64,000 bases of DNA from Pseudomonas sp. HR96. GTDB lineage: Bacteria > Pseudomonadota > Gammaproteobacteria > Pseudomonadales > Pseudomonadaceae. The stretch lies in assembly GCF_034059295.1 (NCBI RefSeq), contig NZ_CP139141.1, positions 1,657,001 to 1,721,000 on the forward strand. Reading direction: 5' to 3'. Each line of letters starts with the position of its first letter. Position 1 is the first letter of the stretch. The translations under genes were made by a program, and so were the position numbers. Below, in pieces: positions 10,094 to 18,434 of the stretch. The notes beneath the pieces were generated by a model that worked only from the letters and a program-made list of their open reading frames with translations, was not told the origin of the DNA and searched no databases.

Positions 10094-11326
10094 ATGGCTT
10101 TGATCGTACAAAAATTCGGCGGAACCTCCGTCGGCTCTGTCGAGCGTATCGAGCAGGTGGCCGACAAGGTCAAGAAATTCCGCGACGCCGGTGACGACCT
10201 GGTGGTTGTGCTGTCGGCAATGAGCGGCGAAACCAACCGCCTGATCGCGTTGGCCAAGCAGATCGACGACCAGCCGGTTCCGCGCGAACTGGATGTGATC
10301 GTCTCCACCGGCGAGCAGGTGACCATCGCCTTGCTGGCCATGGCACTGATCAAGCGTGGCGTGCCGGCGGTGTCCTACACCGGCAACCAGGTGCGCATTC
10401 TCACCGACAGCGCGCACAACAAGGCGCGCATCCTGCAGATTGACGACCAGAAAATCCGCTCCGACCTCAAGGCCGGGCGCGTGGTAGTGGTCGCAGGTTT
10501 CCAGGGTGTCGACGAGGAAGGCAACATCACCACCCTGGGCCGTGGCGGTTCCGACACCACGGGCGTCGCCCTGGCGGCGGCGCTCAAGGCCGACGAGTGC
10601 CAGATCTACACCGACGTGGACGGGGTCTACACCACCGACCCGCGCGTGGTGTCACAGGCCCAGCGCCTGGACAAGATCACCTTCGAGGAAATGCTCGAGA
10701 TGGCCAGCCTGGGTTCCAAGGTGCTGCAGATTCGCGCCGTGGAGTTCGCCGGCAAATACAATGTCCCGCTGCGCGTCCTGCACAGCTTCCAGGAGGGCCC
10801 GGGCACCCTCATTACCATTGATGAAGAGGAATCCATGGAACAGCCGATCATTTCCGGCATCGCTTTCAACCGCGATGAAGCCAAGCTGACCATCCGTGGC
10901 GTGCCAGACACCCCCGGCGTGGCCTTCAAGATTCTCGGCCCGATCAGCGCGGCGAATATCGAAGTCGACATGATCGTGCAAAATGTTTCGCACGATAACA
11001 CCACCGATTTCACCTTCACTGTGCACCGCAACGACTACCAGTCGGCCCTGGCCGTGCTGGAGAAGACCGCCAGCGAAATCGGCGCGCGGGAAGTCATCGG
11101 CGACACCAAGATCGCCAAGGTGTCGATCGTCGGCGTCGGTATGCGCTCTCACGCTGGCGTGGCCAGCCGCATGTTCGAAGCGCTGGCCAAGGAGGGCATC
11201 AACATCCAGATGATCTCCACGTCGGAGATCAAGGTCTCGGTGGTGATCGGCGAGAAATACCTGGAACTGGCGGTGCGCGCGCTGCACACCGCTTTTGAAC
11301 TGGATGCCCCTCGCCAAGGCGAGTAA
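10094..11326 (+). CDS. lysC: Aspartate kinase
   Basis: A 410-residue aspartokinase that phosphorylates L-aspartate, the first step to lysine, threonine and methionine. The N-terminal kinase domain carries KFGGTSVGS (residues 6-14) and [17 protein letters not shown]. Two regulatory ACT domains follow from about residue 260, so it is probably feedback-inhibited. An in-frame ATG at 10835 has a GAAGAGGA ribosome site and would give a 163-residue ACT-only beta subunit, as in B. subtilis and Corynebacterium; P. aeruginosa lysC is annotated as alpha and beta chain. No lysine riboswitch is seen in the short leader. Confidence 0.96.
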   Translation: MALIVQKFGGTSVGSVERIEQVADKVKKFRDAGDDLVVVLSAMSGETNRLIALAKQIDDQPVPRELDVIVSTGEQVTIALLAMALIKRGVPAVSYTGNQVRILTDSAHNKARILQIDDQKIRSDLKAGRVVVVAGFQGVDEEGNITTLGRGGSDTTGVALAAALKADECQIYTDVDGVYTTDPRVVSQAQRLDKITFEEMLEMASLGSKVLQIRAVEFAGKYNVPLRVLHSFQEGPGTLITIDEEESMEQPIISGIAFNRDEAKLTIRGVPDTPGVAFKILGPISAANIEVDMIVQNVSHDNTTDFTFTVHRNDYQSALAVLEKTASEIGAREVIGDTKIAKVSIVGVGMRSHAGVASRMFEALAKEGINIQMISTSEIKVSVVIGEKYLELAVRALHTAFELDAPRQGE

Positions 11327-11358
11327 GTCGTGTCCTTGCAAGGCCGAGCTCGCTCGGC

Positions 11359-11376
11359 CCTGCGATTAGCAGGAGA
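11359..11376 (+). promoter_or_regulatory. Hairpin over the csrA ribosome-binding site
   Basis: CCTGC/GCAGG pair around a GATTA loop, and the right arm includes part of the AGGAG Shine-Dalgarno of csrA. A stronger hairpin (GGCCGAG/CTCGGCC, 11342-11359) stands just before it. GGA is the core of CsrA/RsmA sites, so self-repression at this leader is plausible but inferred. Confidence 0.4.
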
Positions 11377-11382
11377 AGAAGT

Positions 11383-11571
11383 ATGCTGATTCTGACCCGC
11401 CGCAACGCCGAGAGCCTGGTCATAGGCGATGGTGAAATCACCATTACTGTGCTCGGGGTCAAGGGCAACCAGGTACGTCTGGGGGTAAATGCACCCAAGG
11501 ATGTGGCCGTTCACCGCGAGGAAATCTACCTGCGGATCAAGAACGATCAGGACAAAGAACCAAGCCTTTAA
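11383..11571 (+). CDS. csrA: Carbon storage regulator CsrA/RsmA
   Basis: A 62-residue RNA-binding protein starting [16 protein letters not shown], with the C-terminal IYLRI segment that completes the five-strand dimer. It binds GGA motifs in 5' leaders to block or activate translation and is itself titrated by Rsm small RNAs. Residues Leu4, Arg6 and Arg44 at the RNA-binding face are kept (VHREEIY). AGGAG lies 8 bases upstream. It follows lysC by 56 bases with two leader hairpins and precedes the tRNA cluster. Confidence 0.97.
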   Translation: MLILTRRNAESLVIGDGEITITVLGVKGNQVRLGVNAPKDVAVHREEIYLRIKNDQDKEPSL

Positions 11572-11590
11572 TTTTTATCGATTTTTAGGT

Positions 11591-11619
11591 TTGCAAACGC
11601 GGAAAAAGGTGGTTAATAT
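11591..11619 (+). promoter_or_regulatory. Sigma-70-type promoter of tRNA-Ser
   Basis: TTGCAA and TAATAT are separated by 17 bases and end 15 bases before the tRNA. Confidence 0.65.
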
Positions 11620-11633
11620 ACGCCCCGTGTTGC

Positions 11634-11724
11634 GGAGAGCTGGCCGAGTGGCCGAAGGCGCTCCCCTGCTAAGGGAGTACACCTCAAAAGGGTGTCGGGG
11701 GTTCGAATCCCCCGTTCTCCGCCA
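11634..11724 (+). tRNA. tRNA-Ser(GCT)
   Basis: A 91-base tRNA with a long variable arm, typical of serine. The acceptor arms GGAGAGC/GTTCTCC pair, the anticodon loop is CTGCTAA (anticodon GCT), the T-loop is GTTCGAATC, and CCA is encoded. Confidence 0.97.
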
Positions 11725-11789
11725 TTATTTAGCAGGTCGCCGTAGTCTGGCTTTATCGGTAAGTTGTTGAAATTACTAGAAAAAAGCGC

Positions 11790-11817
11790 TTTACAAAAGA
11801 ATACGACGGCCTATAAT
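11790..11817 (+). promoter_or_regulatory. Sigma-70-type promoter of the tRNA-Arg pair
   Basis: TTTACA and TATAAT are separated by 16 bases, 14 bases before the first tRNA-Arg. It probably serves both copies. Confidence 0.65.
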
Positions 11818-11831
11818 GCGCGGCAACAAAT

Positions 11832-11908
11832 GCACTCGTAGCTCAGCTGGATAGAGTACTCGGCTACGAACCGAGCGGTCACAGGTTCGAATCCTGTCGA
11901 GTGCACCA
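11832..11908 (+). tRNA. tRNA-Arg(ACG), copy 1
   Basis: A 77-base cloverleaf with acceptor GCACTCG/CGAGTGC, anticodon loop CTACGAA (anticodon ACG, decoded as ICG) and encoded CCA. It is identical in sequence to the copy 106 bases downstream. Confidence 0.97.
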
Positions 11909-12014
11909 TTTAAGAGTCAACGTTTCAATCTTGCCAATGCTTCTGTAGCGCAGGCAAGAGAAAAGGGTTTTCTCGGTTTCAACCAGTGGTAATCTGGTCT
12001 ATCAAATGCCACCT

Positions 12015-12091
12015 GCACTCGTAGCTCAGCTGGATAGAGTACTCGGCTACGAACCGAGCGGTCACAGGTTCGAATCCTGTCGAGTGCACCA
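12015..12091 (+). tRNA. tRNA-Arg(ACG), copy 2
   Basis: An identical second copy of the tRNA at 11832, with encoded CCA, followed by a strong terminator. Confidence 0.97.
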
Positions 12092-12101
12092 TACAAGTGA
12101 A

Positions 12102-12125
12102 AAGCCCGCCTAGCGCGGGCTTTTT
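12102..12125 (+). terminator. Terminator of the tRNA cluster
   Basis: AAGCCCGC/GCGGGCTT stem with a TAGC-type loop and a run of five T. Confidence 0.85.
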
Positions 12126-12140
12126 GCTTTCTGCGATTTG

Positions 12141-12509
12141 TCACTCGGCGGCGCTGTAGCGCGGATGCCGAGTGTTCTTGCGCTTGGCGCGGCCCGGCGG
12201 CTCGCCGCTTCTGAAGCTCGCTGACGGGTTCGTCTGCCCGACTACCACGACCTTGGCGCCGATGGCGCGGTGTGCGGCCACTGGCGGGCGGTGACTGCGC
12301 TCGGGCAGCATGCGCCCGGCGTTGCCCAGCGGCGGGCTGTAGGCTGGCTGAAAGCTCAGGCTGTCATGCTCTGCGCACGCCAGGTCGGTGAAGGTCAGGT
12401 GGCCGTCCGGCGCTTCGCAGCGCTGCACGGTGTAGGCCTGGGCGCCGGCAGCGACCAGCCAGCCGCACAGCAGGTTCAAGAGCAGGAAAGGGCAGGGCAG
12501 CTTGCACAT
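12141..12509 (-). CDS. Small secreted DUF4124-type protein
   Basis: A 122-residue protein. The start at 12509 is chosen because GGAGGACGCCCC stands directly before it and a clear signal peptide follows (MCKLPCPFLLLNLLCGWLVA, cut near AQA-YT). An open frame 16 codons longer has no ribosome site. After the signal, the segment YTVQRCEAPDGHLTFTDLAC matches the DUF4124 pattern of an aromatic residue, a cysteine, a DG turn and a second cysteine. The C-terminal half is basic and disordered-looking. The function is unknown and the location is probably periplasmic. It converges on the tRNA terminator. Confidence 0.75.
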   Translation of the reverse strand: MCKLPCPFLLLNLLCGWLVAAGAQAYTVQRCEAPDGHLTFTDLACAEHDSLSFQPAYSPPLGNAGRMLPERSHRPPVAAHRAIGAKVVVVGQTNPSASFRSGEPPGRAKRKNTRHPRYSAAE

Positions 12510-12813
12510 GGGGCGTCCTCCGTGACAGTGCGACAGTGCGATGTCCATCCTGGGCACTATCCTTGTCTGGCGCCAGCGACTTTCCCATGCACGATGTGTC
12601 TGCGTGCAGGGCTGCCGGCGCGTGCGGACCCACCGCGCAAGCCGTTGTTCTCTCCGGATTTATTGCGTCAAAAAAAATCTGGCAGTGTATGATTGCGCCC
12701 GTCAGCTCCGCCGGGGCTCTGGACCTCTTTCAATGGACTTACCCAGTCGTTACTCAATCGTTTTCATCAGCAATCACGCTTTGTTAAGTCGAAACATCAC
12801 TGGTTGATCTCCT

Positions 12814-12845
12814 GGCGCGCTCCACTGCTGGGAGTGGAGTGCGCC
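12814..12845 (+). promoter_or_regulatory. mgtE leader hairpin over the ribosome-binding region
   Basis: GGCGCGCTCCACT and AGTGGAGTGCGCC form a 13-base stem with one mismatch around GCTGGG, ending one base before the mgtE ATG. The only good Shine-Dalgarno candidates (GGAG in GGGAGTGGAG) fall in the loop and 3' arm. The rest of the 337-base gap before mgtE holds a possible -10 (TATGAT, 12688-12693) and no gene. Confidence 0.55.
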
Positions 12846-12846
12846 C

Positions 12847-14289
12847 ATGTCTGAAGTAGAAACAAAAAAAACGCAGGAAAGCCTGCAGGACCGTCTGGCC
12901 CAAGTGGTCGACCTGCTGCAGCGCCAGCGTATCGTCGCCGGCCTCGCCGAGCGCCAGGACGGCCCGCTGCCGCCCCAGGGTGACCCCCAGGCGCAGCAGC
13001 AGATCCTCGTGGAGCTGCAACGCAAGCTCGATGACCTGCACTCCGCCGACGTCGCCCACATCCTCGAAGCGCTGCCTTTGGAGGATCGCCTGACGGTCTG
13101 GCAGCTGATCAATGTCGAGCGCGACGGTGACGTTCTGCTGGAAGTGTCTGACTCGGTGCGCGAAACCCTGATCGCCGACATGGACGATCACGAGCTGTTG
13201 GCGGCAGCCAAAGAGATGGATGCCGACGAGCTGGCGGACCTGGCCCCCGAACTGCCCCGTGACGTGGTCCATGAGCTCATGGAAACCCTCGACGCCCAGC
13301 AGCGCGAGCGTGTGCGCTCGGTGCTCAGCTACGACGAGGAGCAGGTTGGCGCGCTGATGGACTTCGAGATGGTCACCATCCGCGAGGACGTCAGCCTGGA
13401 AGTGGTGCTGCGCTACCTGCGTCGGCTCAAGGAGCTACCGGGTCACACGGACAAACTCTTTGTGGTTGATTACGACGGTATCCTCCGTGGCGTGCTGCCG
13501 ATCAAGCGCCTGCTGGTCAACGATCCGGAAAAACAGGTGGCTGAAGTCATGGCCAACGACCCGGTCAGTTTTCATCCGGATCACGACGGCTACGAGGCGG
13601 CCCAGGCCTTCCAGCGCTACGACCTGGTATCGGCACCGGTGGTGGACAAGCACGGCAAGCTGATTGGCCGCTTGACCATCGACGAGATGGTCGACCTTAT
13701 CCGCGAGGAAAGTGAAAGCGAAGTCCTCAACATGGCCGGTCTGCGCGAGGAAGAAGACATCTTCGCCTCGGTCTGGCGCTCGTTGCGCAACCGCTGGTCG
13801 TGGTTGGCGATCAACCTGATCACCGCTTTCATCTCTTCACGGGTGATCGGCCTGTTCGAAGGCTCGATCGAGAAGCTGGTGGCCCTGGCGGCGCTGATGC
13901 CTATCGTTGCCGGGATCGGCGGCAACTCCGGCAACCAGACCATTACCATGATCGTGCGCGCCATGGCGCTGGACCAGGTCAGCCCGGGCAATACCAAGCG
14001 GCTGCTGCGCAAGGAGCTGATCGTTGCCACGGTCAATGGCCTGGTGTGGGGTGGGGTGATTGGCGTGGTGGCTTTCCTGCTTTACCACAGCTGGTCGCTA
14101 GGGGTGGTCATGACTGCCGCAATGACCCTCAACCTGCTGCTGGCAGCATTCATGGGAGTGATAATCCCCATGACCCTGACCCGCTTTGGCCGCGACCCGG
14201 CCATGGGTTCCAGTGTGATGATCACCGCCATGACCGACAGCGGCGGGTTTTTCATTTTCCTGGGTCTGGCCACATTATTCCTGATGTAA
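12847..14289 (+). CDS. mgtE: Magnesium transporter MgtE
   Basis: A 480-residue MgtE-family Mg2+ channel of the inner membrane. Order: N-terminal helical domain with acidic pairs (about residues 20-150), two CBS domains (about 155-285, including VVDYDGILRGVLPI and VVDKHGKLIGRLTID), a connecting helix, then five transmembrane segments in the last 170 residues. The pore motif is kept in PIVAGIGGNSGNQT. The N and CBS domains are known to close the pore when Mg2+ is bound. A hairpin covers the start region, and an intrinsic terminator follows about 95 bases after the stop. Confidence 0.95.
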   Translation: MSEVETKKTQESLQDRLAQVVDLLQRQRIVAGLAERQDGPLPPQGDPQAQQQILVELQRKLDDLHSADVAHILEALPLEDRLTVWQLINVERDGDVLLEVSDSVRETLIADMDDHELLAAAKEMDADELADLAPELPRDVVHELMETLDAQQRERVRSVLSYDEEQVGALMDFEMVTIREDVSLEVVLRYLRRLKELPGHTDKLFVVDYDGILRGVLPIKRLLVNDPEKQVAEVMANDPVSFHPDHDGYEAAQAFQRYDLVSAPVVDKHGKLIGRLTIDEMVDLIREESESEVLNMAGLREEEDIFASVWRSLRNRWSWLAINLITAFISSRVIGLFEGSIEKLVALAALMPIVAGIGGNSGNQTITMIVRAMALDQVSPGNTKRLLRKELIVATVNGLVWGGVIGVVAFLLYHSWSLGVVMTAAMTLNLLLAAFMGVIIPMTLTRFGRDPAMGSSVMITAMTDSGGFFIFLGLATLFLM

Positions 14290-14383
14290 CTAGCTGTACT
14301 CTTTCTCAAACTTGTACAAATGGAGCGCGCGAAGCGCTTCATGAAACTTTCATCAGGGATTAAGTTAGCTAACTAACGAATAC

Positions 14384-14412
14384 AAAAAAGCCAGCTTTCG
14401 CTGGCTTTTTTG
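14384..14412. terminator. Bidirectional terminator between mgtE and amrZ
   Basis: AAAAAAGCCAGC and GCTGGCTTTTTT pair around TTTC. A-run and T-run on either side let it serve both convergent genes. Confidence 0.85.
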
Positions 14413-14467
14413 GGTGCCCGATAAACACTATGGCAGCGTTCCCGGTCAGGACGACGGCCTGTTTAGA

Positions 14468-14794
14468 TCAAGAAGCGTCCGCAGCCAACTCGGCGTCGTG
14501 GGCAATCAGCGACACCAGGGCGTTTTGCTGTCGGTGGGACAGCTGGCGGAAGCGTTGCAGCAGCTCGCGCTCGTGCAGGGACAGCTCCGGGCTGTCGAGG
14601 CGCATGCTCAGGTCGTCACCCAGCGCGCCTTCCTGGATCAGGCTTTGTTCAAGACGTGCGATGATTTCGGAGTTCATGCTGCGATGATGATTCCGAGCTA
14701 CTTCCGCAATACGTTCGCGCATCCCGTCGGGCAGTCGCACGACGAATTTGTCAGCCGTACGGCTGGAGTAAATAGCCTGTTTCATTGGGCGCAT
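14468..14794 (-). CDS. amrZ: Ribbon-helix-helix regulator AmrZ (AlgZ)
   Basis: A 108-residue Arc-type DNA-binding protein. The N-terminal strand and helices ([18 protein letters not shown], then [18 protein letters not shown]) match AmrZ of P. aeruginosa almost residue for residue. The C-terminal helix [17 protein letters not shown] is the tetramerisation region. AmrZ activates alginate genes and represses flagellar fleQ in P. aeruginosa, and controls c-di-GMP genes in P. fluorescens and P. putida. The 380-base gap to phnN must hold its promoter and likely self-regulatory sites; I saw no other gene there. Confidence 0.93.
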   Translation of the reverse strand: MRPMKQAIYSSRTADKFVVRLPDGMRERIAEVARNHHRSMNSEIIARLEQSLIQEGALGDDLSMRLDSPELSLHERELLQRFRQLSHRQQNALVSLIAHDAELAADAS

Positions 14795-15176
14795 AGTTTT
14801 GACCGGTTAGTTCAGGGAAGCGGTTTTCGAGATTTGTCCGCACGATTTGTCTTCGACTCGGCATGCGGACAAATGTTCCTGAGTCATTGCAATAGGCACA
14901 CATGATGCCTGATTTTTGCCAACTCCTTGGCGTCAATTCTGTGACAAATAGTGAACTGAGTAGCGGCATTTTGCCAGTCCAACCATCGGAAATGTGAACT
15001 GGTTGGAAAAAAAAGGGCAATCGAAGGCTAGCCTCGGCCCGTTCATTGCTGTATTCCGACCACATGCATGCAGTATGGCGTATTTGTCGGGCGAAGGTGT
15101 GCCCGCTTCAATGAGCATAGAGGCAATTAGACACTTTGCTAGTAACCTGACATCTGTGAAGGACGAGAGCTTGGAA

Positions 15177-15776
15177 ATGGCTGGTTTGCTGGTGTACATC
15201 ATGGGCCCCTCGGGGGCCGGCAAGGACAGCCTTATCGACGCCGCGCGCCCGGCATTGCAGGCGGCTGGCGTGCATGTGGCGCGGCGCGTCATCACCCGCT
15301 CGGCGGAATCGGCCGGCGAGCAGGCGGTGGGTGTCAGTTCCGAAGAATTCAGCAAACGCTTACAAAGCGGTGCATTTGCCCTGCACTGGCAGGCCAACGG
15401 GCTGGACTACGGTATCACCGCCGACATGAGCGAGAAGCTGGCGCGGGGCGAGTCGGTGCTGGTCAACGGCTCGCGCGCGCACCTGCCGCTGGCGCTGCAG
15501 GCGTACGCGCATTGTCTGCCGATATTGGTCGAGGTGGATCCCGGAGTATTGCGCGAGCGCCTGCTGCGCCGTGGTCGGGAGTCGCTGGAGCAGATCGAGC
15601 AGCGCCTGGCCCGCAGCGCACAGATGCCGGTGGTCGATCAGGTCAATGGGGTGAGCATCGAGCGTTTGGACAATTCCGCTGATCTGCAGGCCGGGGTCTG
15701 CAGGCTGCTGCAGCTGCTGCGCCAATATGGCGTGGCCGCAGCGCAGGATCTCAGCGCAGCAGCGGATCGAACTTGA
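15177..15776 (+). CDS. phnN: Ribose 1,5-bisphosphate phosphokinase PhnN
   Basis: A 199-residue P-loop kinase related to guanylate kinases, with Walker A GPSGAGKDS near residues 10-18 and RRVITRSAESAGEQ as the substrate loop. PhnN makes PRPP from ribose 1,5-bisphosphate after C-P lyase cleavage of phosphonates. The start at 15177 (MAGLLVYIMGPSG) is chosen because the P-loop normally lies about 10 residues in and a GAAGGACGAGAG purine stretch precedes it. Upstream in-frame starts would add up to 61 residues without family support. No other phn gene is nearby, so it is an orphan copy. Its 3' end overlaps the convergent small gene by 26 bases. Confidence 0.85.
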   Translation: MAGLLVYIMGPSGAGKDSLIDAARPALQAAGVHVARRVITRSAESAGEQAVGVSSEEFSKRLQSGAFALHWQANGLDYGITADMSEKLARGESVLVNGSRAHLPLALQAYAHCLPILVEVDPGVLRERLLRRGRESLEQIEQRLARSAQMPVVDQVNGVSIERLDNSADLQAGVCRLLQLLRQYGVAAAQDLSAAADRT

Positions 15777-15936
15777 TCCGCCGGCCTACCACCAGGGCGG
15801 CGAGAAACAGCACCGTAAATACACCGCCCGCCCCGCCGAGGGTATTGCTGAGCAGAGTGGCCTGAGGAGGGGCGAGCAAGGCTGCGGCGAAGCAGGCCAA
15901 GGTGCTGAGCAGTAACAGGATTGCGGATTTCGACAT
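15751..15936 (-). CDS. Small predicted inner-membrane protein
   Basis: 61 residues with two hydrophobic helices (SAILLLLSTLACFAAALLAP and GVFTVLFLAALVVG) and a basic end RRIKFDPLLR. An AAGG ribosome site lies upstream of the chosen ATG; a longer frame exists but starts inside the neighbouring gene. No family is recognised. It is second in a two-gene unit, 10 bases after the next entry. Confidence 0.55.
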   Translation of the reverse strand: MSKSAILLLLSTLACFAAALLAPPQATLLSNTLGGAGGVFTVLFLAALVVGRRIKFDPLLR

Positions 15937-15946
15937 GGCAGGTACC

Positions 15947-16225
15947 TTAGAACGTGTAGCGTTCGGTGTGCGGCTGGGTTGGGCCCTGCTCGGCACGGGC
16001 CTCAAAGGTTGGCGCCGGGCTCTGCGTGTCCAGCACGTCCTCGGCCTGGCTGAAGCTGCCTTGGCCGGCCTGGGCGTGCATCACTGCCAACTGTGCAACA
16101 GGGTGATGAACGGATTGTGAAGCCTGCACGTGAATTTCTGCGGGGTCGCGATGGTCGGAAGAGTAATGGAATGAAACCAGTGCCGTGAGAGCTACCGCAT
16201 TGAGGAGGTACAGGGCGCTGTTCAT
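15947..16225 (-). CDS. Hypothetical small exported protein
   Basis: 92 residues starting MNSALYLLNAVALTALVSFH, an N-terminal hydrophobic stretch that could be a signal peptide or anchor, then a polar Gln/His-rich tail with no family I know. CGGAGA precedes the ATG. It leads the two-gene unit with the small membrane protein. A longer reading with MMARPAANL has no ribosome site. Confidence 0.5.
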   Translation of the reverse strand: MNSALYLLNAVALTALVSFHYSSDHRDPAEIHVQASQSVHHPVAQLAVMHAQAGQGSFSQAEDVLDTQSPAPTFEARAEQGPTQPHTERYTF

Positions 16226-16735
16226 GGAAATCTCCGAAAGGTTCGCAGCAGGGCGGGCCATCATTCATGGAGATAACTAGAGCAGACCTCGTGCCAATTT
16301 GCATGAATAAAATTTTCCATGCAAATCAATGTGTTAGGTAGTTTTCAGAGGGGGTCGTACGTGCATTCTGCAATGCGGGTGGTCCGGCCCATTGCAATTT
16401 GCATGATGGCCCTGTCTGGGTCCGGCAAAGCGCCGCCTAAGAGGGTGCCGCCGCCCTGTGTAGAAGAAACTCGAGCGCTTGCGCCACCCTTCATCCGCGC
16501 TCGATTCGCAGGAGCCCAGCCTTGAGCTTTTACTGATGAAGATCGAACCGGCCTGGCGGCAGCTCGGGGGCTGCGCCCACTACCACCGGTTCGTGCCATC
16601 ACTCCTGACAGTTCACTTCAGCATTGCCGTTTGCAAGCCGCGCCGGGTAGTGATAGTTTTGCAGGCGCCGTTTGTCCGTAAACGGCCTTTAACCTTTGTG
16701 GATCAAGGTTTTAGCTGCAAACCACGCGTATAGAT
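16226..16735. other. Gap without a supported gene
   Basis: The stretch holds a degenerate REP half near 16541-16580 and must carry the promoter of the leftward small genes and of the tRNA. Short open frames here have no ribosome sites or family resemblance. Confidence 0.5.
16541..16580 (+). repeat. Degenerate REP half-element
   Basis: GATCGAACCGGCCTGGCGGC followed by a CTCGGGGGCTGCGCCC core matches the REP arms at 22.5 and 51.5 kb but lacks an opposing arm. Confidence 0.6.
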
Positions 16736-16810
16736 GTCCTTGTAGTTCAACGGATAGAACGGGGCCCTCCTAAGGCTCAGATGCAGGTTCGATTCCTGCC
16801 GGGGACACCA
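16736..16810 (+). tRNA. tRNA-Arg(CCT)
   Basis: A 75-base cloverleaf with acceptor GTCCTTG/CGGGGAC, anticodon loop CTCCTAA (anticodon CCT), T-loop GTTCGATTC and encoded CCA. tRNA-Arg(CCT) is a common island insertion site, but no integrase is seen beside it. Confidence 0.95.
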
Positions 16811-16829
16811 TCTCTGCCATCGCTCGCGA

Positions 16830-17708
16830 CTAATTCAAGTCGCCCAGCACCTCTCTGATTCGCTGCGCTATATAGCCCACATGGGTTTCCAGCGCGAAAT
16901 GCCCTGTTTCCAGCAGTTCCACTACGGCCTGTGGATTGTCACCCGCGTAGGCTTCGGCCCCCGGTGGAATGAAGAAAGGGTCATGTTTGCCCCAGATGAC
17001 CAGGGTCGGTAGCCGAGTGTCGCGAAAGAACTGCTGAAACGCCGGGTACAGCTTCAGATTGTTTTGGTAATCGAGGAACAGGTCGGCCTGGATCTCCTTG
17101 TTGCCGGGACGCTCCATCAGCAGCGCGTCCAGGTAATAGCCCTCGGGTTCCACCGCCCGCGGGTCGCTGACCCCTTCCAGGTATTGCCAGCGAGTGCCTT
17201 CCAGGTTCAGCACCGCGTCGTGGATCACCTGCCGGTTGGCCTGGGTCGGTTCGGCCCAGTAGCGGCGGATCGGGTCCCAGGCGTCGCCCAGGCCTTCCAG
17301 GTAGGCATTGCCATTCTGCGACACCAGCCCGCTGACCCGCTGCGGCTGGGCCAGGGCCAGGCGCAGGCCGGTCGGCGCGCCATAGTCGAACACATAGAGG
17401 GCATAGCGGGTCAGCCCCAGCGCCTCGACGAACGCGCCGAGGGTCAGTGCCAGGTTGTCGAAGCTGTACTGGTAGTTGCGCTCGGCGGGCACTTCGGTAA
17501 ACCCGAAACCCGGCAGGTCCGGAGCGATGACCCGGTAGTGCTCGGCCAGCAGCGGGATCAAATGGCGATATTGATGCGAAGAACTCGGGTAGCCGTGCAG
17601 CAGCAGCATGACGGGCGAATCAGCGGCGCCCGCTTCGCGGTAGAAGACGCGCACGCCGTCGGCTTGGATGTATTTGCAGGCGGTGGCAGCAGGGACTGAC
17701 TGACTCAT
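16830..17708 (-). CDS. Alpha/beta hydrolase, haloalkane dehalogenase/epoxide hydrolase type
   Basis: A 292-residue alpha/beta hydrolase. HGYPSSSHQ (residues 38-46) forms the oxyanion region and the nucleophile elbow VFDYGAPTG places Asp108 as nucleophile. GKHDPFF and ETGHFALE supply the later acid and His. An Asp nucleophile points to dehalogenase or epoxide hydrolase chemistry rather than an esterase; the substrate is unknown. It is divergent from a CGNR regulator, and a TGTAAC-N20-GTTACA palindrome begins 13 bases before its start, so repression or induction by that regulator is likely. Confidence 0.8.
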   Translation of the reverse strand: MSQSVPAATACKYIQADGVRVFYREAGAADSPVMLLLHGYPSSSHQYRHLIPLLAEHYRVIAPDLPGFGFTEVPAERNYQYSFDNLALTLGAFVEALGLTRYALYVFDYGAPTGLRLALAQPQRVSGLVSQNGNAYLEGLGDAWDPIRRYWAEPTQANRQVIHDAVLNLEGTRWQYLEGVSDPRAVEPEGYYLDALLMERPGNKEIQADLFLDYQNNLKLYPAFQQFFRDTRLPTLVIWGKHDPFFIPPGAEAYAGDNPQAVVELLETGHFALETHVGYIAQRIREVLGDLN

Positions 17709-17720
17709 GGCGGGTTCACC

Positions 17721-17805
17721 TGTAACTGTATAAATGGTTAATAGGGGTTACAGGCTTCAGTGTGCGCCTTTTTTGTAACTGGTCAAATCTTTTTTATAGG
17801 TTACA
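17721..17805. promoter_or_regulatory. Duplicated operator TGTAAC-N20-GTTACA
   Basis: Two inverted pairs with the same 20-base gap lie in the hydrolase/CGNR divergent region: TGTAAC 17721 with GTTACA 17747-17752, and TGTAAC 17774 with GTTACA 17800-17805. They are offset by 53 bases, about five helical turns. Confidence 0.6.
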
Positions 17806-17846
17806 ATTATGTCGTTGTCCTCTCTTGTGTGAAATCCGGAGCCGCC

Positions 17847-18434
17847 ATGCCCACCCCTCACTCCGCCCAGGTTCTGCCGGCACCCCTGCTGCTGGCCGAC
17901 CATCCTGTGCTCGACTTGCTCAATACACGGATGATGGTCGAAGGCCAGCGCCGCGATCTGCTGACCGACGTGCACGCCGCTACAGCCTGGTTCGAGCAGG
18001 CGGGCCTGGCAGATGGCGCTCTATTGCAGCAGGGCGTGGATGGCGATTGGCTGAGCGAGCTGCACCTGCTGCGCGATTGCCTCGAGACACTGGTCCAGGC
18101 ACGACTGGACGGAAACTCGGCGGATACCCGCGGGCTCGACCACTTTCTGGCCCGGGCCGTGCCACGGCTGGTTTGGGAGCAGGGCGCCGCGCCGCAGCTG
18201 GATCGCTTCGGCGCCCTCGATCCGGCCAGTCGCGCGCTGGTCCAGCTGGCCTATCACGGCGCCGAACTGTTGGCCGAGGGCGATTTCAGCCTCGTGCGCC
18301 ACTGCGAGAGCGCCGACTGTTCATTGATGTTCTACGACCGCACCAAGTCGCACAAACGCCGCTGGTGCAGCATGGGCCTGTGCGGAAACAGGCATAAGGT
18401 GGCGCAATATCGAAAGCGCCAGCTTTCGGGGTAG
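17847..18434 (+). CDS. CGNR zinc-finger transcriptional regulator
   Basis: A 195-residue protein of the ABATE/CGNR family. An N-terminal ligand-binding-like domain (LADHPVLDLLNTRM start) is followed by a C-terminal four-cysteine finger: CESADCSLMFYD, then RRWCSMGLCGNRHKVAQYR with the CGNR signature. ATG 17847 has CCGGAG upstream. An in-frame start at 17760 would run through the operator and is less likely. It probably controls the divergent hydrolase and itself. Its last codons and stop lie inside the first unit of the 36-bp tandem repeat, so the repeat has supplied the C-terminus. Confidence 0.85.
   Translation: MPTPHSAQVLPAPLLLADHPVLDLLNTRMMVEGQRRDLLTDVHAATAWFEQAGLADGALLQQGVDGDWLSELHLLRDCLETLVQARLDGNSADTRGLDHFLARAVPRLVWEQGAAPQLDRFGALDPASRALVQLAYHGAELLAEGDFSLVRHCESADCSLMFYDRTKSHKRRWCSMGLCGNRHKVAQYRKRQLSG

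Noticed and set aside
12536..12787. Short open frames upstream of mgtE
   Set aside because: No ribosome sites or recognisable sequence; the region is better read as promoter and leader.
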